Positions 31,201 to 41,809 are shown, numbered from the stretch's first letter. The stretch is 64,000 nucleotides of DNA from Taudactylus pleione (GCA_031769625.1 JAUIMM010001417.1:62001-126000); one strand, 5' to 3'. Notes: generated by a model from the letters alone, not told the origin. Program-made: numbers and translations.

Positions 31201-34200
31201 CGCTCCATTGCCACTTCCTCTACACCTGGATCTGTTGTCTCTGGGTCCCTGTCTGCATCCAGACCTGGCTCATCTGTCTTTGACGGCGTATCTCTTGAGT
31301 CATCTCTCATGAGGTCTAAAGGGTTTTCTAGATCTGTGGTTCAGGCCATGCTCTGAGCATGTAAGACTGCTTCCACCGGGTGTGGCATACATACTTCCAG
31401 TGGTATGCTACCAGAAGCTATGACCCTGAGGTTTTTCGGGCTTCTAGCTTCCTTCAAGGTGGACTAGATCTTGGACTCCGCCTGGCCTCTCTGAAAGTGC
31501 ATGTCTCTGCTTTGTCCATCTGGTTACTGCACAGAATTGCTCCACTGCCGGATGTTCACATCTTCCTTCAGGGTGTCCTCCATATTTATCCTCCCTTTAA
31601 CCCTCCAGTGGCTCCGTGGGATTTATCAGTGGTTTTCGCACTTCAGGGGTCTCCATTTGAATCCCTGGAATCAGTAGACATCAAATGGCTCACTGTGAAT
31701 ACTCTTTTGGCTATCACATCTGCCCGCAATATCAGATTTGGGGGCACTTAGGTATCGGATTTGGGGGCACCTGCCTGTCGTTCCCCATTTCTGATCTTTT
31801 ATCAGGAGAGGGCCATCCTTTGAACTGATCCTGGTTTTCTTCCCAAGGTGGCCGTGGCACTGAAGGGGTTAAACCCCTGTGCTGTGGCGCCATTTTTAAA
31901 TGTTACAATAGGTGCTAGGCACTCTGTATTTAAATGTATTAATGGCGCTAAGTGCCGGGTATGTATTAAAATGTATTTATATAGTCTTCCACTGCCTGGA
32001 CCTCCTCTGACAGCCGCGGCAGTGTTAACCCCTCGGTGCACAGCATTCAGGTTGTAAGGAGCCATTGAGTGTTCCATGCTCCAGGGCAGCAGGAAGCCGC
32101 TGCAGCCGGGACTAGTGTCCCAGACTGCAGGGCTAAGCACCACATGCAGGGGGGACCAGGCTAGCCGGCTCCCTCCATGGAGCTGGTTAACCACTGGTGC
32201 ACGGTACCAGGGGGCACTGTGTGCTGATGCTGGGGGCCGGAGGCCTACTCCCGGCGCCCTAGCTCCACAGCACAGCGTGGATGGCAGTTAACCCTCGTTG
32301 TGCCGCACAAAGGGGAGGACTGCGGCAGCTGTGCGCTGGGGGTCAGGAGCACTAGCTTCCGATACCCCAGTACGGAGAAGCCAGCTCCCAGCGCAGCGTG
32401 GCAGAGGGGGGCACTGTGCCAGCTACTGGAAACCGGTGCGCTCTCCCAGGAGTCAGCAGTGCTACCAGCCCCGGGAGCTCCACAGGCTGCGACTAAGCAG
32501 TGGCGGTGGTAGCGCTGGGGGACCAGGCAAGCAAGCTTCTGGTAACCCCCGGTGCTGGGAGAGCCCCAGCCCTGAGCTCAGTCTGCAAGTGTGCCGGGCT
32601 AGGAAAGCCCAGCGCTTAGCCCAGAGTATACAAAAATACATGGGTTTTAATCAAAATGTCTTTAAAGTGTGTGTGCAGCACTGAGCTGAGCTCACAGAAC
32701 CCAAGCTGCAGGGCTGCAGTGAGTAGAGCCTGATGGGGGGCACAGGCACAGCGTGCATGTGTGTACAATGTAAACACTTATTTTAATGGTATATATTTAA
32801 TGTATGATTTTAAATGTATTATTTAAGGAAAATTGCACTTACCTTTGATTTCCCTGGATGGCCAGGGATTCCAGAGTTCTCAGTGGGCTGCTGGATCCTC
32901 CAGCCCCTTCCAGAGCAATAAACGTTCCACCTATACAGCCTCATGCCTGGAAGTGGTATGAGGATGTGCGTAGGAAGCTGGGTAATGCAGCCAGATAATT
33001 GTTCTCAGCGAGCTCCAAAAGAGCTTCCCCTCCATGGCCAGGAAACCATGCCTAGGGACCCTGCTTGTCCACCTCTGGAGCTCAGATTCAGGCAGGGGTG
33101 GCAGGCTTGGTCCCTTAGCAGATTCCTGTAAGTCGGTTTTGGAGGGAAACCTCCCCCGGCCCTAGACGAGCCAACTCCTGGGTGGTGACTAAAACACCAG
33201 GTAGGCTCCCCCTTGTCCATAGGGGACAATGTTAAATGTGCATGTGGCCAGCACATGCACAGGACATGCACTTAAGGTGATTGGTTGGAAACCACAGGCC
33301 GGACTTAACCCCTGTGGTAATGTGTATTGGAGTGGCATAAAAGAAGACTGCGTACCTGGTAAAAATGTCCAACCTTGTATATCTTTGTAATATCAAGACT
33401 TCTGTATCATTTATGTATACTGTACCCCCGTAAAGCTAAAGGGAAGATCTTTTTCAAGTCTGTGAGCAATAAACATATTTGCCGTACAACTGCATCTGAA
33501 TCTTGCGACCAACAGAATTGCAAAAAGCGCTATTCTGTTCTTCAGCTGTTCTGGATTGAGCCAAGCGTCTCCAAAGCTCAAGCCCTTTGCCAGCTACCGT
33601 GCAGAGCCTGGTCCTTTGTGAGGGATGAGGAGGAATCAGCCGACACCAATCAGGGGGTGTGGCCGCAACTAGCTAACGCATACACAGCAGAAGTGGTTCC
33701 AGGTGCCGGAGATAGGAGGCTGAGTGTACATAAGGAAAAGCTGTTCCAAACGACGATGGTGGGAGTTCGGAGGTGGCAGCTATATACCCGCCCACTGCGC
33801 AGTGGTTGGAGTCAGTGACAAGTGGTCACTGATGGTAAGTGGGGATCCCTGATACCTTAAGGTCCAGTAATCTGTGTTTGGGAGTGGAGGCTGCGGCCAT
33901 CCGGTCGCAGGACCCATTCCAGATGAAAAACAGATTGTCTATATACTATACCTATTCACAATTTTATCTATGTAGATGATGCAATGATACCAGCATCTAT
34001 GCTTTTTATTGTATTTCATGGGGCTTATATGAGCTAGAAGTTCTTATAGTCTTGAATAATTTTTTTTTCATATATATTTTCTATCTTTGTATTTTCTTAT
34101 TACATTGATATTATTCATTTGCAAACAAAATGGGTGCTTCCTGATTTCTCACTGCCCTACCATATGTATGATACTCGGTAATGCCGGCACACCCACGCTT

Positions 34201-37039
34201 GCCTCCAGTACTGCGCCCCGTGCCCTCCAATTACCTTTCCCAGTCAGGAGAGGAATAAATATATAGCATCTACGGCAGCACTCAGGACGACTTGTAAAAT
34301 AGATATACTGTATATATAGTGTGATAGAAGCACTGGTAAAGTGCTAAATGGCAAATATATTTCTCCAAGGTTTCTGACTTATGTATTTTAAACCCTCAGG
34401 AAATGTCTGTTTATGCTTGATGAGAGTTTTGGGTTTTTCTGACCTTCAACTTGAGAACAGGCTAATTAGTGCCTGCAGCTGTGAAAGGCTCATATAAGCT
34501 GTGTCAGGGTTTGGCTCTTGTACTACTTTTAAATACTGTGCCTATGCTTGTGGTGAGGGAAGTAGGCCCTACCACTTTGGGAGAGGGATTCTGTTTAGTG
34601 CTAGGATTTATATATTTTCCATTTTATACTGCACAATAAAAACTAGCTAAGGCTAGCTTGCAGGAAAACCCTGTACTTGTGTGCTGTTTCATAACTGCTG
34701 TGTGTTTGGAGGTTGCAACTACCCCAGGAGTGGGACCTCCTACCCCAATCTAATTACAATAGGTAGAGCTATATAACTAGACAGATAAAGTTAGATATAT
34801 ATATATTTATATATACAGATTCGGAGGTATAGGCGGCACTCATCCAGACTTGTAATAAGTATAGAATACGTCCTTTATTTCCAATGTTTTGGAAGGAGTA
34901 CATCCATCTTGAAGACGGAGTTACTTCCTCCGAAATGTTGGAAATAAAGGACATACTTTATACTTATTACAAGTCTGGATGAGTGCCGCCGATACCTCTG
35001 AATCTGTATATTGAGTGGGCAGACACTCTAGGAGGGCACCACAGCAAGATTGAAACCACACAGAGGGCTGGCCTCGCAGAGTTCGTATATTTATCTTTAT
35101 TAGCACAGTTTTTTTCTTTTGTTTTCACTTTTTGTAGGACTATCACTACTCCTCATTGGAACTAGCCGCTACTTTTTTCCCTATACACTAATATATAATT
35201 TTCTATTCAATTTATATATAGGATATATTACATCCTTACTGTATTAGTATTTTGTACATGTTTTTTATTACCACCAAGGAATTTTTTCTGCCTTTTCTTT
35301 TGTGTCAAAAGAAATGACAGCCTCAGTGAGGGATAGATCTATCACCCTTTGCCTAGAACTTGGGAACCGAGTGAAAGTTCCCCATTGGGCATTATCTAGG
35401 GCTGGCCGGCTCCTGGGATATTAAAAAGAACCTAGAGTCCTAGGGGTCTGCTCCATTTAATAAGGTTTGTTTCTTCTATATTATGAGTGTGATCGGTAGA
35501 AGCCCAAAGTATTCCGCATGATGTTGTACTAAGCACAAACCTATGGGAATAGGGGTGAGAATAATATTAATTAATGATGCCTTTGCTGTGGGATACTTGG
35601 ATAACTATTTATTTCTACCAGGTGGAGAGAATACAAGGAAGACCTCGGAGGGACATCTCGTTTTGTCTCCAGATTTTAAATTAGAAGATAACCCCACACA
35701 CGGATCTCCGGAAGAGAATTACATAACCCTAAATATTCATCCACCACTTCTTAGTGCAGATATACCATCTGATCCCTCTATTCTTGAGGAATGTACTTCT
35801 GGTAACTCACATATTGTTGCACATAGTACATATCATAGCAATGATACAGTCACTTCTGATTGTGGAAAATGTTTTACGCCCAAATCAGCTCTTGTTAAAC
35901 ATCAGATAAGTTATACAGGTGAGAAACTATTTCCGTGTTCTGAGTGTGGGAAATGTTTTACACGGAAATCACATCTTGTTAGACATGAGAGAAGTCACAC
36001 AGGTGAGAAACCATTTCCATGCTCTGAGTGTGGGAAATGTTTTACACAGAAAACAAAGCTAGTTACACATCAGAGAAGTCACACAGGTGAGAATCTTTTA
36101 ACATGTCCTGAGTGTGAGAAATGTTTTACAGATAAATCATATCTTGTTATACATGAGAGAAGTCACACAGGTGAGAAACCATTTCCATGTTCTGAATGTG
36201 GGAAATGTTTTACAACAAAATCACATCTTGTTGTACATGAGAGAACTCACACAGGTGAGAAACGATTTCCATGTTCTGAGTGTGGGAAATGTTTTACAAG
36301 GAAATCAAATCTTATTTCACATCAGAGAAGTCACACAGGTGAGAAACTATTTCTATGTTCTGAGTGTGGGAATTGTTTTACAAAGAAATCAAATCTTGTT
36401 AAACATCAGAGAAGTCACACAGGTGAGAAACCATTTTCATGTTCTGAATGTGGGAAATGTTTGACAAGGAAATCAAATCTTATTTCACATCAGAGAAGTC
36501 ACACAGGTGAGAAACCATTTCCATGTTCTGAGTGTGGGAAATGGTTTACAAAGAAATCACATCTAATTACACATCAGAGAAGTCACACAGGTGCAAAACC
36601 ATTTTCATGTTCTGAGTGTGGGAAATGTTTTACACGGAAATCAGATCTTGTTAGACATCATAGAAGTCACACAGGTGAAAAACCATTTCCATGTTCTGAG
36701 TGTGGGAAATGTTTTACAGACAAATCAGCTCTTGTCACACATGTGAGAAGTCACACAAGTGAGAAACAATTTCCATGTTCTGAGTGTGGGAAATGTTTTA
36801 CACAGAAATCAAATCTTGTTATACATGTGAGAAGTCACACAGGTGAGAGGCCATTTCCATGTTCTGAGTGTGGGAAATGTTTTACACAGAAATCAAGTCT
36901 TGTTGCACATCAGAGAAGTCACACAGGTGAGAAACCATTTCCATGTTCTGAGTGTGGAAAATGTTTTACACAGAAATCAAGTCTTGTTACACATCAGAGA
37001 AGTCACACAGGTGAGAAACCATTTCCATGTTCTGAATAG
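22287..37039 (+). CDS. Gene B: paralogous KRAB-like C2H2 zinc-finger gene, damaged
   Basis: Exons by homology to gene A: 22249-22371 (KRAB-A-like, [20 protein letters not shown], then [15 protein letters not shown]), 22490-22581, 22763-23348 (acidic repeats) and 35622-37039 (fingers). Phases match gene A throughout. Three faults are visible. No start exon was found. The acceptor of the KRAB-like exon has changed from CAG-G to CAA-G at 22247, shifting the AG by one base so that entry in phase 0 meets TAA after two codons. The finger array is cut by a transposon. The first usable start is the ATG at 22287, in frame, which would give 726 residues. It may be a transcribed pseudogene or an N-terminally shortened factor. 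Confidence 0.6.
22850..23290 (+). repeat. Coding 48-bp repeat in exon 5 of gene B
   Basis: About ten units of the type [16 protein letters not shown], longer than in gene A and with some units varied in length ([15 protein letters not shown]). The frame is kept throughout. Confidence 0.85.
23468..24304. repeat. 118-bp tandem repeat in intron 5 of gene B, about 7 copies
   Basis: Units contain GGAGCCATCAGCCCCTATTA, CACATCATGTCACTGTGTGT and TGGTGTATCTCATACATC. This is the inverse of the array at 8940-9600 and stands at the same place relative to exon 5. Confidence 0.9.
24305..24767. other. Unassigned intron sequence
   Basis: Contains a C-run near 24507. No element recognised. Confidence 0.4.
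24768..25085. mobile_element. MITE with about 50-bp inverted ends
   Basis: GATTATCTGTCCAACCAGCC and the following CAACTAGTTGATTGGTTGG are mirrored at the right end almost exactly. The outer CACATCTAA is also mirrored. No ORF. The target duplication is unclear; hAT-like ends are possible. Confidence 0.85.
25200..26400. other. Unassigned; two hairpin-GAAACGCGT motifs
   Basis: GACCACACTGGTGGTC followed by AGGATGAAACGCGTT (25461-25490) and TTGTATTATACAA followed by TGAAACGCGT (26252-26275) may be tails of old Penelope-like or other elements. The stretch is interrupted by the MITE at 25569-25922. No credible gene. Confidence 0.4.
25569..25922. mobile_element. MITE with GGCTCGATTCAATT ends
   Basis: The left end GGGCTCGATTCAATT is mirrored by AATTGAATCGAGCT at the right. 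The motif GGTGCTATTCAATTC recurs inside. No ORF. Confidence 0.75.
26827..27045. mobile_element. MITE with AGAGAAACCAGATGCACC ends
   Basis: AAAGAGAAACCAGATGCACC at the left is repeated inverted at the right end. The interior (GTTTGGGGGTGCCCCACGCC, GTGTTAGGGACTTACC) resembles 40785-40915. Confidence 0.8.
27046..28129. other. Unassigned, with a short duplication and an element end
   Basis: GGGCCTGATTCAG at 27508 is a left end of the family seen at 3389. A 45-46 bp unit with TTGGAGGTCCCACYGCTCAC is duplicated at 27990-28081. Nothing else recognised. Confidence 0.45.
28931..30088 (+). pseudogene. DIRS gag-like ORF1, copy 2
   Basis: [20 protein letters not shown] opens the ORF, followed by [40 protein letters not shown] and [11 protein letters not shown]. 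The end is [13 protein letters not shown]. Frames change several times and stops occur. Start chosen at ATG 28935 by the MSSKGKS context. Confidence 0.65.
30088..31115 (+). pseudogene. DIRS RT motif C plus RNase H remnant
   Basis: Directly after the gag block DKIVTTKA comes [17 protein letters not shown] (RT motif C) in another frame, so gag has been fused to the last part of the RT by a deletion of the first two thirds of the RT. RNase H follows with [19 protein letters not shown] and [16 protein letters not shown]. In this copy the T-D-A-S entry reads M-D-A-S. Confidence 0.7.
31300..31860 (+). pseudogene. DIRS tyrosine recombinase, N-terminal half
   Basis: [18 protein letters not shown], then [34 protein letters not shown] and [11 protein letters not shown]. 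The strand breaks off at FLPKVA, before the catalytic residues expected downstream. Confidence 0.65.
31861..33228. other. Unassigned, GC-rich first half
   Basis: 31.98-32.70 kb is GC-rich with CAGC/GGGGCACTGT-type internal similarity but no consistent ORF. It could be the terminal part of another retroelement joined to the broken DIRS copy. Nothing recognised after 32.7 kb. Confidence 0.35.
33229..33514 (+). repeat. Possible short solo LTR
   Basis: Starts TGTTAAATG and ends GACCAACA, with an ATAAAAG promoter-like box near 33338 and AATAAA near 33468, spacing like U3-R-U5. No matching partner or target duplication was found, so this is a guess. Confidence 0.3.
33515..34810. other. Unassigned intron sequence
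   Basis: Contains an AATAAAAA signal near 34635 in a second LTR-like context (GTGTGCTGTTTCATAACTGC). No ORF or clear boundaries. Confidence 0.35.
34811..35010. mobile_element. 200-bp fold-back element
   Basis: The two halves are inverted copies: TATACAGATTCGGAGGTAT at the left and ATACCTCTGAATCTGTATA at the right, with GGCGGCACTCATCCAGACTT mirrored inside. The centre holds CCGAAATGTTGG. Confidence 0.85.
35011..35621. other. Unassigned sequence ahead of the finger exon
   Basis: AT-rich, ending in the pyrimidine-rich acceptor TTATTTCTACCAG used by the gene B finger exon. No ORF. Confidence 0.4.
35622..37039 (+). CDS. Zinc-finger exon of gene B: 13 complete C2H2 fingers
   Basis: After a GGT-split codon the exon reads [20 protein letters not shown] and a linker like that of gene A. 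A degenerate first finger follows (first Cys replaced in TSDCGKC, second His is Tyr), then 13 good fingers of the [17 protein letters not shown] type joined by HTGEKPF linkers. Minor drift: GKWF in one finger, GAKP and SEKQ linkers. The fingers differ almost only at helix positions -1, 3 and 6. The fifteenth finger stops after FPCSE because TAG is the first codon of an inserted MITE. DNA binding in the nucleus is the expected role. Confidence 0.85.
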
Positions 37040-37319
37040 GGATGGACATCGGAAGCTTGCTGTCGAATAATTGCCAGGGTTCTGACATCAAATCATGTGA
37101 TACGATAGCTACTAGTTATCGCATCATAACCATGCACTGCAATGGGCACCGATGCTGAGCTGCAGACTCCACCGCTTAATTCATACACCCATCGCGTGTT
37201 CATCGGAGTCAGCAACAGATAGCTGGCAACCACTTCAAACCCCTCTCTTTGATAGAGTACTTCAATCGAATCAGGAACATTGATGGTTGGTAACCATCGG
37301 TTTCTGATATCCATCCCTA
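37037..37319. mobile_element. MITE with TAGGGATGG ends, inserted in the finger array
   Basis: The left end TAGGGATGGACATC is mirrored by GATATCCATCCCTA. The 283-bp body has no ORF. Finger sequence continues on both sides. The ends resemble those of 50984-51134, for which hAT is likely. An 8-bp duplication is not clear here (GTTCTGAA versus GTTTAGGA). Confidence 0.8.
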
Positions 37320-37415
37320 GTTTAGGAAGCATTTTTTATACAGAAACCAACACTTGTTACACATCGGAGGACTTATAGTGGTGAGAAACCAGTTACATGC
37401 TCGAGTGTGGGAATT
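37320..37415 (+). pseudogene. Remnant of downstream zinc fingers
   Basis: ATACAGAAACCAACACTTGT-TACACATCGG, then GGTGAGAAACCAGTTACATG and GAGTGTGGGAATTGTT, is a decayed continuation of the finger array with frame damage (for example CTC-GAGTGTGGG). Confidence 0.75.
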
Positions 37416-37675
37416 GTTACCCTAGTAGCTAGTGTGGTTATAGGGCCTGGTTCAGCAAGCAACGCAAGCTTGCTCACGCACCCAGCCACTGCAGAAATAT
37501 GGTAATGAACCCATACAAAATGTAACCGCAGTACAATAACCAGATGCCCATAACTACATATAGCTGCCCACTTCACTTTACTAACATCCATAATACCTCA
37601 AAAGTGGTATGTGTGTAAAGGTCCCACTCCTAAACAATGGGGTGCAGCAGATAACTGAGTGGAGAAACACCGACC
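37416..37675. other. Unassigned
   Basis: Holds a GGGCCTGGTTCAGCAAGC stretch (37445) like a left end of the GGGCCTGATTCA family. No right end seen. Confidence 0.35.
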
Positions 37676-37683
37676 GCTTAAAT

Positions 37684-38041
37684 CAGGGATGAGGAACCTC
37701 AGGCCCAGTGGCTGTATAAGGCCCTCTGAGTCATTGGTCTGGCCCTCAGAGCTTTTTACTGCTAGCCTAATCTGGCTAGCATGGTGCCTAGAATGGCGCC
37801 CTGCAGCCAGAATCTATGCAGCAGTGCTGCCTGGAGTGTCCTTAGGATGCTTCAGATGGTCACACTGCTGCCCTTACACTCCCCGTAGCTACCTCAGGAT
37901 GCTCTGGGCATTGCTGTAATCACCAGCAATTCTGACCCCGTCCCTGTGTGACATCACACAAACGGCGTGGCCTGCACCAGGCTCACAAATAATGTTATAT
38001 ATATCAAAATAGCCCTCGGCAGAAAAGTTTCCCCACCCCTG
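37684..38041. mobile_element. hAT-type MITE, 358 bp, perfect 8-bp duplication
   Basis: Starts CAGGGATGAGGAAC and ends GTTTCCCCACCCCTG in inverted match. GCTTAAAT stands directly on both sides (37676-37683 and 38042-38049). CAG...CTG ends with an 8-bp duplication are diagnostic of hAT. Confidence 0.9.
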
Positions 38042-39239
38042 GCTTAAATAGCTAGGCAACAATACAACAGTGAGTGATCTGCAGTCCTACTTGTTAGGAT
38101 AATAAATACAATATTATCAACAATGTTAGTCCAACAATAAAAATAGAGAAAACATTTGTGTCAGTCCGACATCAGAAATAGAGCAAGTGATTGTTCATCG
38201 TCCGTATGTGTGAGATGTAGTGATCTGGATAATTATTATCCTGTTCATATATCACTTCAATTGCTTACCTTCAACAATGTGGTACCACAAAAAAATGGGA
38301 AAGAGTTCCACATAGTGTAAAATCCAATTAATTTTAATAAAGTGAAACAATAGTACAATACAAATAAAATGAAAAGAAACCACCAAATGGGGTTCCCCCG
38401 TACCAGATTGGGCCTTTGGGAAAGGCACACTTTGAGATAAAAGATGGTGAGCCCGGGTACTCTCCTCTCCTCCCTATAGTGGATGAATCCCCTCTAGTAA
38501 TACATTTTGACCGGTATGGTCTTTATCAAGGTGTGAGGTGGTGGTTCCCTAGCAAACCTTTATATAGTTGTGCGGGTCTCCAAATTTCTTGAATTGAGGA
38601 GCTAACTCCTTATTCTAATCAAGTATTCACCAATTTGGCATGAAAGGAATAAGTGCTAAAGCTCCCGTTCTCCATTCCTATAAATGGAGGAGAAACTAAT
38701 AGTGGCTGTGATTCTCGATTGAATCCTTACCGCTGAGTGCATTCCAACAGTTGGAACACATCAACCACGTGGTGGCGCACTGGAAATACATAATCTGAAG
38801 TGCATCATCGGCATCGAGCATGTTGTGAACACGTGGATCGTTCTGCTCGTAATGTCTACAAGCCTGGAATGTATCATGCATGTGTGTGGCGTCACGGCCA
38901 TCAAGTCACTTGGGCAGTATGGGCGGAAGACCTTCCATCGATTTAGACAGGATATGTGATGTACTTAAGAGACTACACTTTTCTATAAGAAGTGGGATAG
39001 ATAATAAAAACCTCCCACGTTGAAATGACATATCACCATGGCTTAGCAGTTTAAAAACACTAAATAACATCAATTTAAAAATAAATATTTAAACGATATA
39101 TAAAAGGAGAAAACATTTTGCTTAGTGAATTCCATATCTACTATAAAGAACAATCATCTAGAATTACATAAGATTACATAAATACTAATAAATATGAGTA
39201 AAAAATATTTTTAAAAAAACAAGCCAATAAGATAAACAA

Positions 39240-39620
39240 TTCATGAATTTATAAAAACCATTTAAGCTCAAAATCGCTGTTTAACCCTAAAGGTTCCAGG
39301 GTCCTTAGCTCATATATGGTTTAATTCCGTTTTGGCTAAAATGATATCTGATTTTTTTATTCTCCAGTTTTCCTCAACTTTTTTAATACCTATTAAATGT
39401 TTGATACCTGACGTAGAACATACATGTTTTAATTTAAAATGTTTAGATAGTGTGTGATTTTCGTACCCTCTTAATATTCCTCAGATGTTCCCTCCAAGAA
39501 TCTTTTAAATTCCTTTTTGTTTTTCCAATATATTAGAGATTACAAGTGCATTCTATAATGTGTATATACAATTAGTGCTTTCACAGGTAATGAAATCCCG
39601 TATTTTAAAAACTTGTCCTG
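39240..39620 (-). pseudogene. GIY-YIG endonuclease domain of the Penelope-like element
   Basis: VFKIRDFITCEST, then YIGKTKRNLKDSWREHLRNI, ENHTLSKHFKLKHVC, GIKHLIGIKKVEENWR and LRTLEPLGLNSDFELKW match the Penelope endonuclease order. At the YIG block a stop replaces the preceding residue, and two frame changes are seen. Confidence 0.8.
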
Positions 39621-39805
39621 TGGTTGTTGATGAATAGGTCTCCATCTTACTTTTTTGATGTCGATGGGTTGCACACTCCACATCGATGGAATCCAGTGGA
39701 TTTTATTCTATTGCTCCTTTTTTCTGGGATTGCGCTATTCACAATTTTATTTTTTATATTTTGCGCTTTTCTATGTGAAAGCGGGTACGAGGGGAATAAT
39801 ATTTT

Positions 39806-40610
39806 TTAAAAGGGGTCACTAGTTAAAATATGCCAATGTCTTTTAAAAATCTGTTCTACTGAACGATACTGATTGTTGAAAGGGGACACGAAAGGGAGTC
39901 TTGGATGATTATTCTGCGATTGTGGTTTTCTGTATTCCAGCAAATTTCTCTGGGGAATTTTCTTCAAACTTTTCAATATTTTCTTCAATTGATTTTGTAT
40001 CATATCCTTTCACAATGAACTTCTTTTTGAGTTCTTCTGCTTGGAATACATTTTCGTAGGTACAATTTCTTCATATTCTCTGCATCTGGCCCTTTGGGAC
40101 ATTTTTTAGCCACCATGGGTGATGATTACTGGTGGTGTATATGTAGGCGTTACTGTCAGTTTGTTAACTGTAATTTTTGGTGTTTAATTTATCTCCTTTT
40201 ATAAATTAAATAAATCTAAAAAATGTATCTCATTTATTCTTGTTAAAAACTAAATTAATATTAAGAGAGTTTTTGTTTAAAATGTCACAAAATAAAAGAA
40301 GGTTGTTCTCTGTCCCGTTCCAGATAAAGAATATATAAACGATATATCTAACCCATAAAACTATATTGTGAAAAAAATCTATATTTTCCCATATTGTTGA
40401 CTCCTCCCACCATCCCATAAATAAATTGGCATAAGATGGTGCAAAATGTATGCTCATAGCAGTCCCCCTAAGTTGTAAATAGAACTGTCCATCAAACCAG
40501 AAATAGTTGTTTTGTAAAATGAATAAAACGTCTTTTTTAATCAAATTTATCTTTTTATCATTAAAAAGAGGATTCTTTCTCAATGCATATCTACACCCTT
40601 AACTTCTGCC
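39806..40610 (-). pseudogene. Penelope-like reverse transcriptase
   Basis: Blocks: FWFDGQFYLQLRGTAMSIHF followed by APSYANLFMGWWE (normally GTAMG..FAP.YANL), VRYIVYIFFIWNGTENNLLL (the catalytic pair of the usual RYIDD is V-Y here), VPKGQMQRI.RNCT, QAEELKKKF..KGY and FVSPFNNQYRSVEQIFKRHW. The catalytic Asp pair is lost and several frames are used, so this is dead. Confidence 0.8.
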
Positions 40611-41086
40611 TCATGGTCAACAATGGTGTATAATGGTTATAACACATTTTTCCTTTCTAACACATTTTAACCCTTCACTGTTTATTAAATATGTACTTCA
40701 CTTTTTATTTTCATTCTTTATATGCAGCCTAGGCTGCTCTTAACTATCTCTTTCACACTGCACTTTTCTTACTATCGCGGTGCCCTGGGGTGGCTTGGCT
40801 GGGCCAGTTTGGGGGTGTCCTGCGCTCTGGATTTGAATCCTAGTATGTTAGGGACCCGGTGGGTAGGCCCATAACCTTGGCCAAGATTATGCCAAAAATC
40901 TCTTTTCATTGCAAAAATGTATTTATTTATATACAATCAGTTAATTTGGAGTTGAGCACCTGTACTTCTTTTTTTGTGCATATATCAATGGTCTCCACAG
41001 GTAGTATCTCTAATTATATATATATATATATAAATATATATATATATATGTTCAAGGTGTGCAGTCTGAAGCCCATTTCCATATAA
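40611..41086. other. Unassigned with MITE-like segment and (TA)n tract
   Basis: 40785-40915 resembles the interior of the MITE at 26827-27045. A TA-repeat lies at 41013-41050. No gene. Confidence 0.4.
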
Positions 41087-41672
41087 ACATCCATAACTAT
41101 GACAATACCGATCACAATACCGACAAGTAAACAATCTCCCTTCACTGTCACAATACTGACAAAAGCCAAACAAGAAGTCACATCAGTCAGAGGAGTCTCA
41201 CTAAGTCCCGTAATTGTCTATATCCGCCATGTAACAGACGGCAATGTAGATGGCTAACCCCAGGCTAATGCGCGAGTTCTGCCTTCATACACCATCTAAA
41301 AATAGCCGGGCATCCCGTTTACAACGGCCATACCTGTCCCTTATTAGAGGGCAAGTTAGATAGATAATATACCGAGAAACCAAATAGAGAATGCTAACAA
41401 AATCCCATTTTCATACCTAACTATATCCTTTTTTATTTGTTTTTTTTTTTTAATCAGTTTATAAACACGCTTCCTGTAATCACATACTGTATATACAGGA
41501 TACGTATCCTAATCCTGCAAGGGGGATGTCTAAACATCATCCCCCCCTTCCCCTAGCCTAATCTTAAACCTCATGGGGGGCCTAAAACTAACCCTCCCCC
41601 CATAGCTAACAGCTACTATAGTTTTTCCTTCGTTCTGGAAGCCATCCGTCGGGGTTCTGGCATCTAGATCTA
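41087..41672. repeat. Left inverted arm (matches 56540-57208)
   Basis: ACATCCATAACTATGACAAT starts the outer end; GGCTAATGCGCGAG, CCCTTATTAGAGG, GGATACGTATCCTAATCC and GGCATCTAGAT follow. All are found in reverse complement at 56540-57208. Either a long terminal inverted repeat or two independent copies of one element. Confidence 0.65.
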
Positions 41673-41762
41673 GACAGACCTTTGAATACAGACGTCTGTC
41701 TTTAATCCTGCCTCTAGCTTTAGAAGCAAATATGTAGTAGGCCTGCTTTTCTGCTGTGGGCA

Positions 41763-41809
<47 letters not shown>

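Larger units (their letters stand above)
28130..31860 (+). mobile_element. DIRS-type retrotransposon, copy 2 (internally deleted, 3' truncated)
   Basis: Plus-strand order is leader (28.13-28.85), gag-like ORF, RT remnant, RNase H and recombinase N-terminal half. It matches copy 1 block for block. It sits in intron 5 of gene B, in the same orientation as the gene. The body stops near 31855, inside the recombinase. Confidence 0.8.
38280..40610 (-). mobile_element. Penelope-like retroelement, decayed, 5' truncated
   Basis: Minus-strand order: RT (40610-40008), thumb/linker with HWHILTSDP, a CGVC zinc motif (near 39680), a GIY-YIG nuclease (39600-39240) and a non-coding 3' part with a hairpin motif near 38500-38535. 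This order (RT, then C-terminal GIY-YIG, then terminal repeat) is specific to Penelope-like elements. Boundaries are approximate. Confidence 0.75.
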
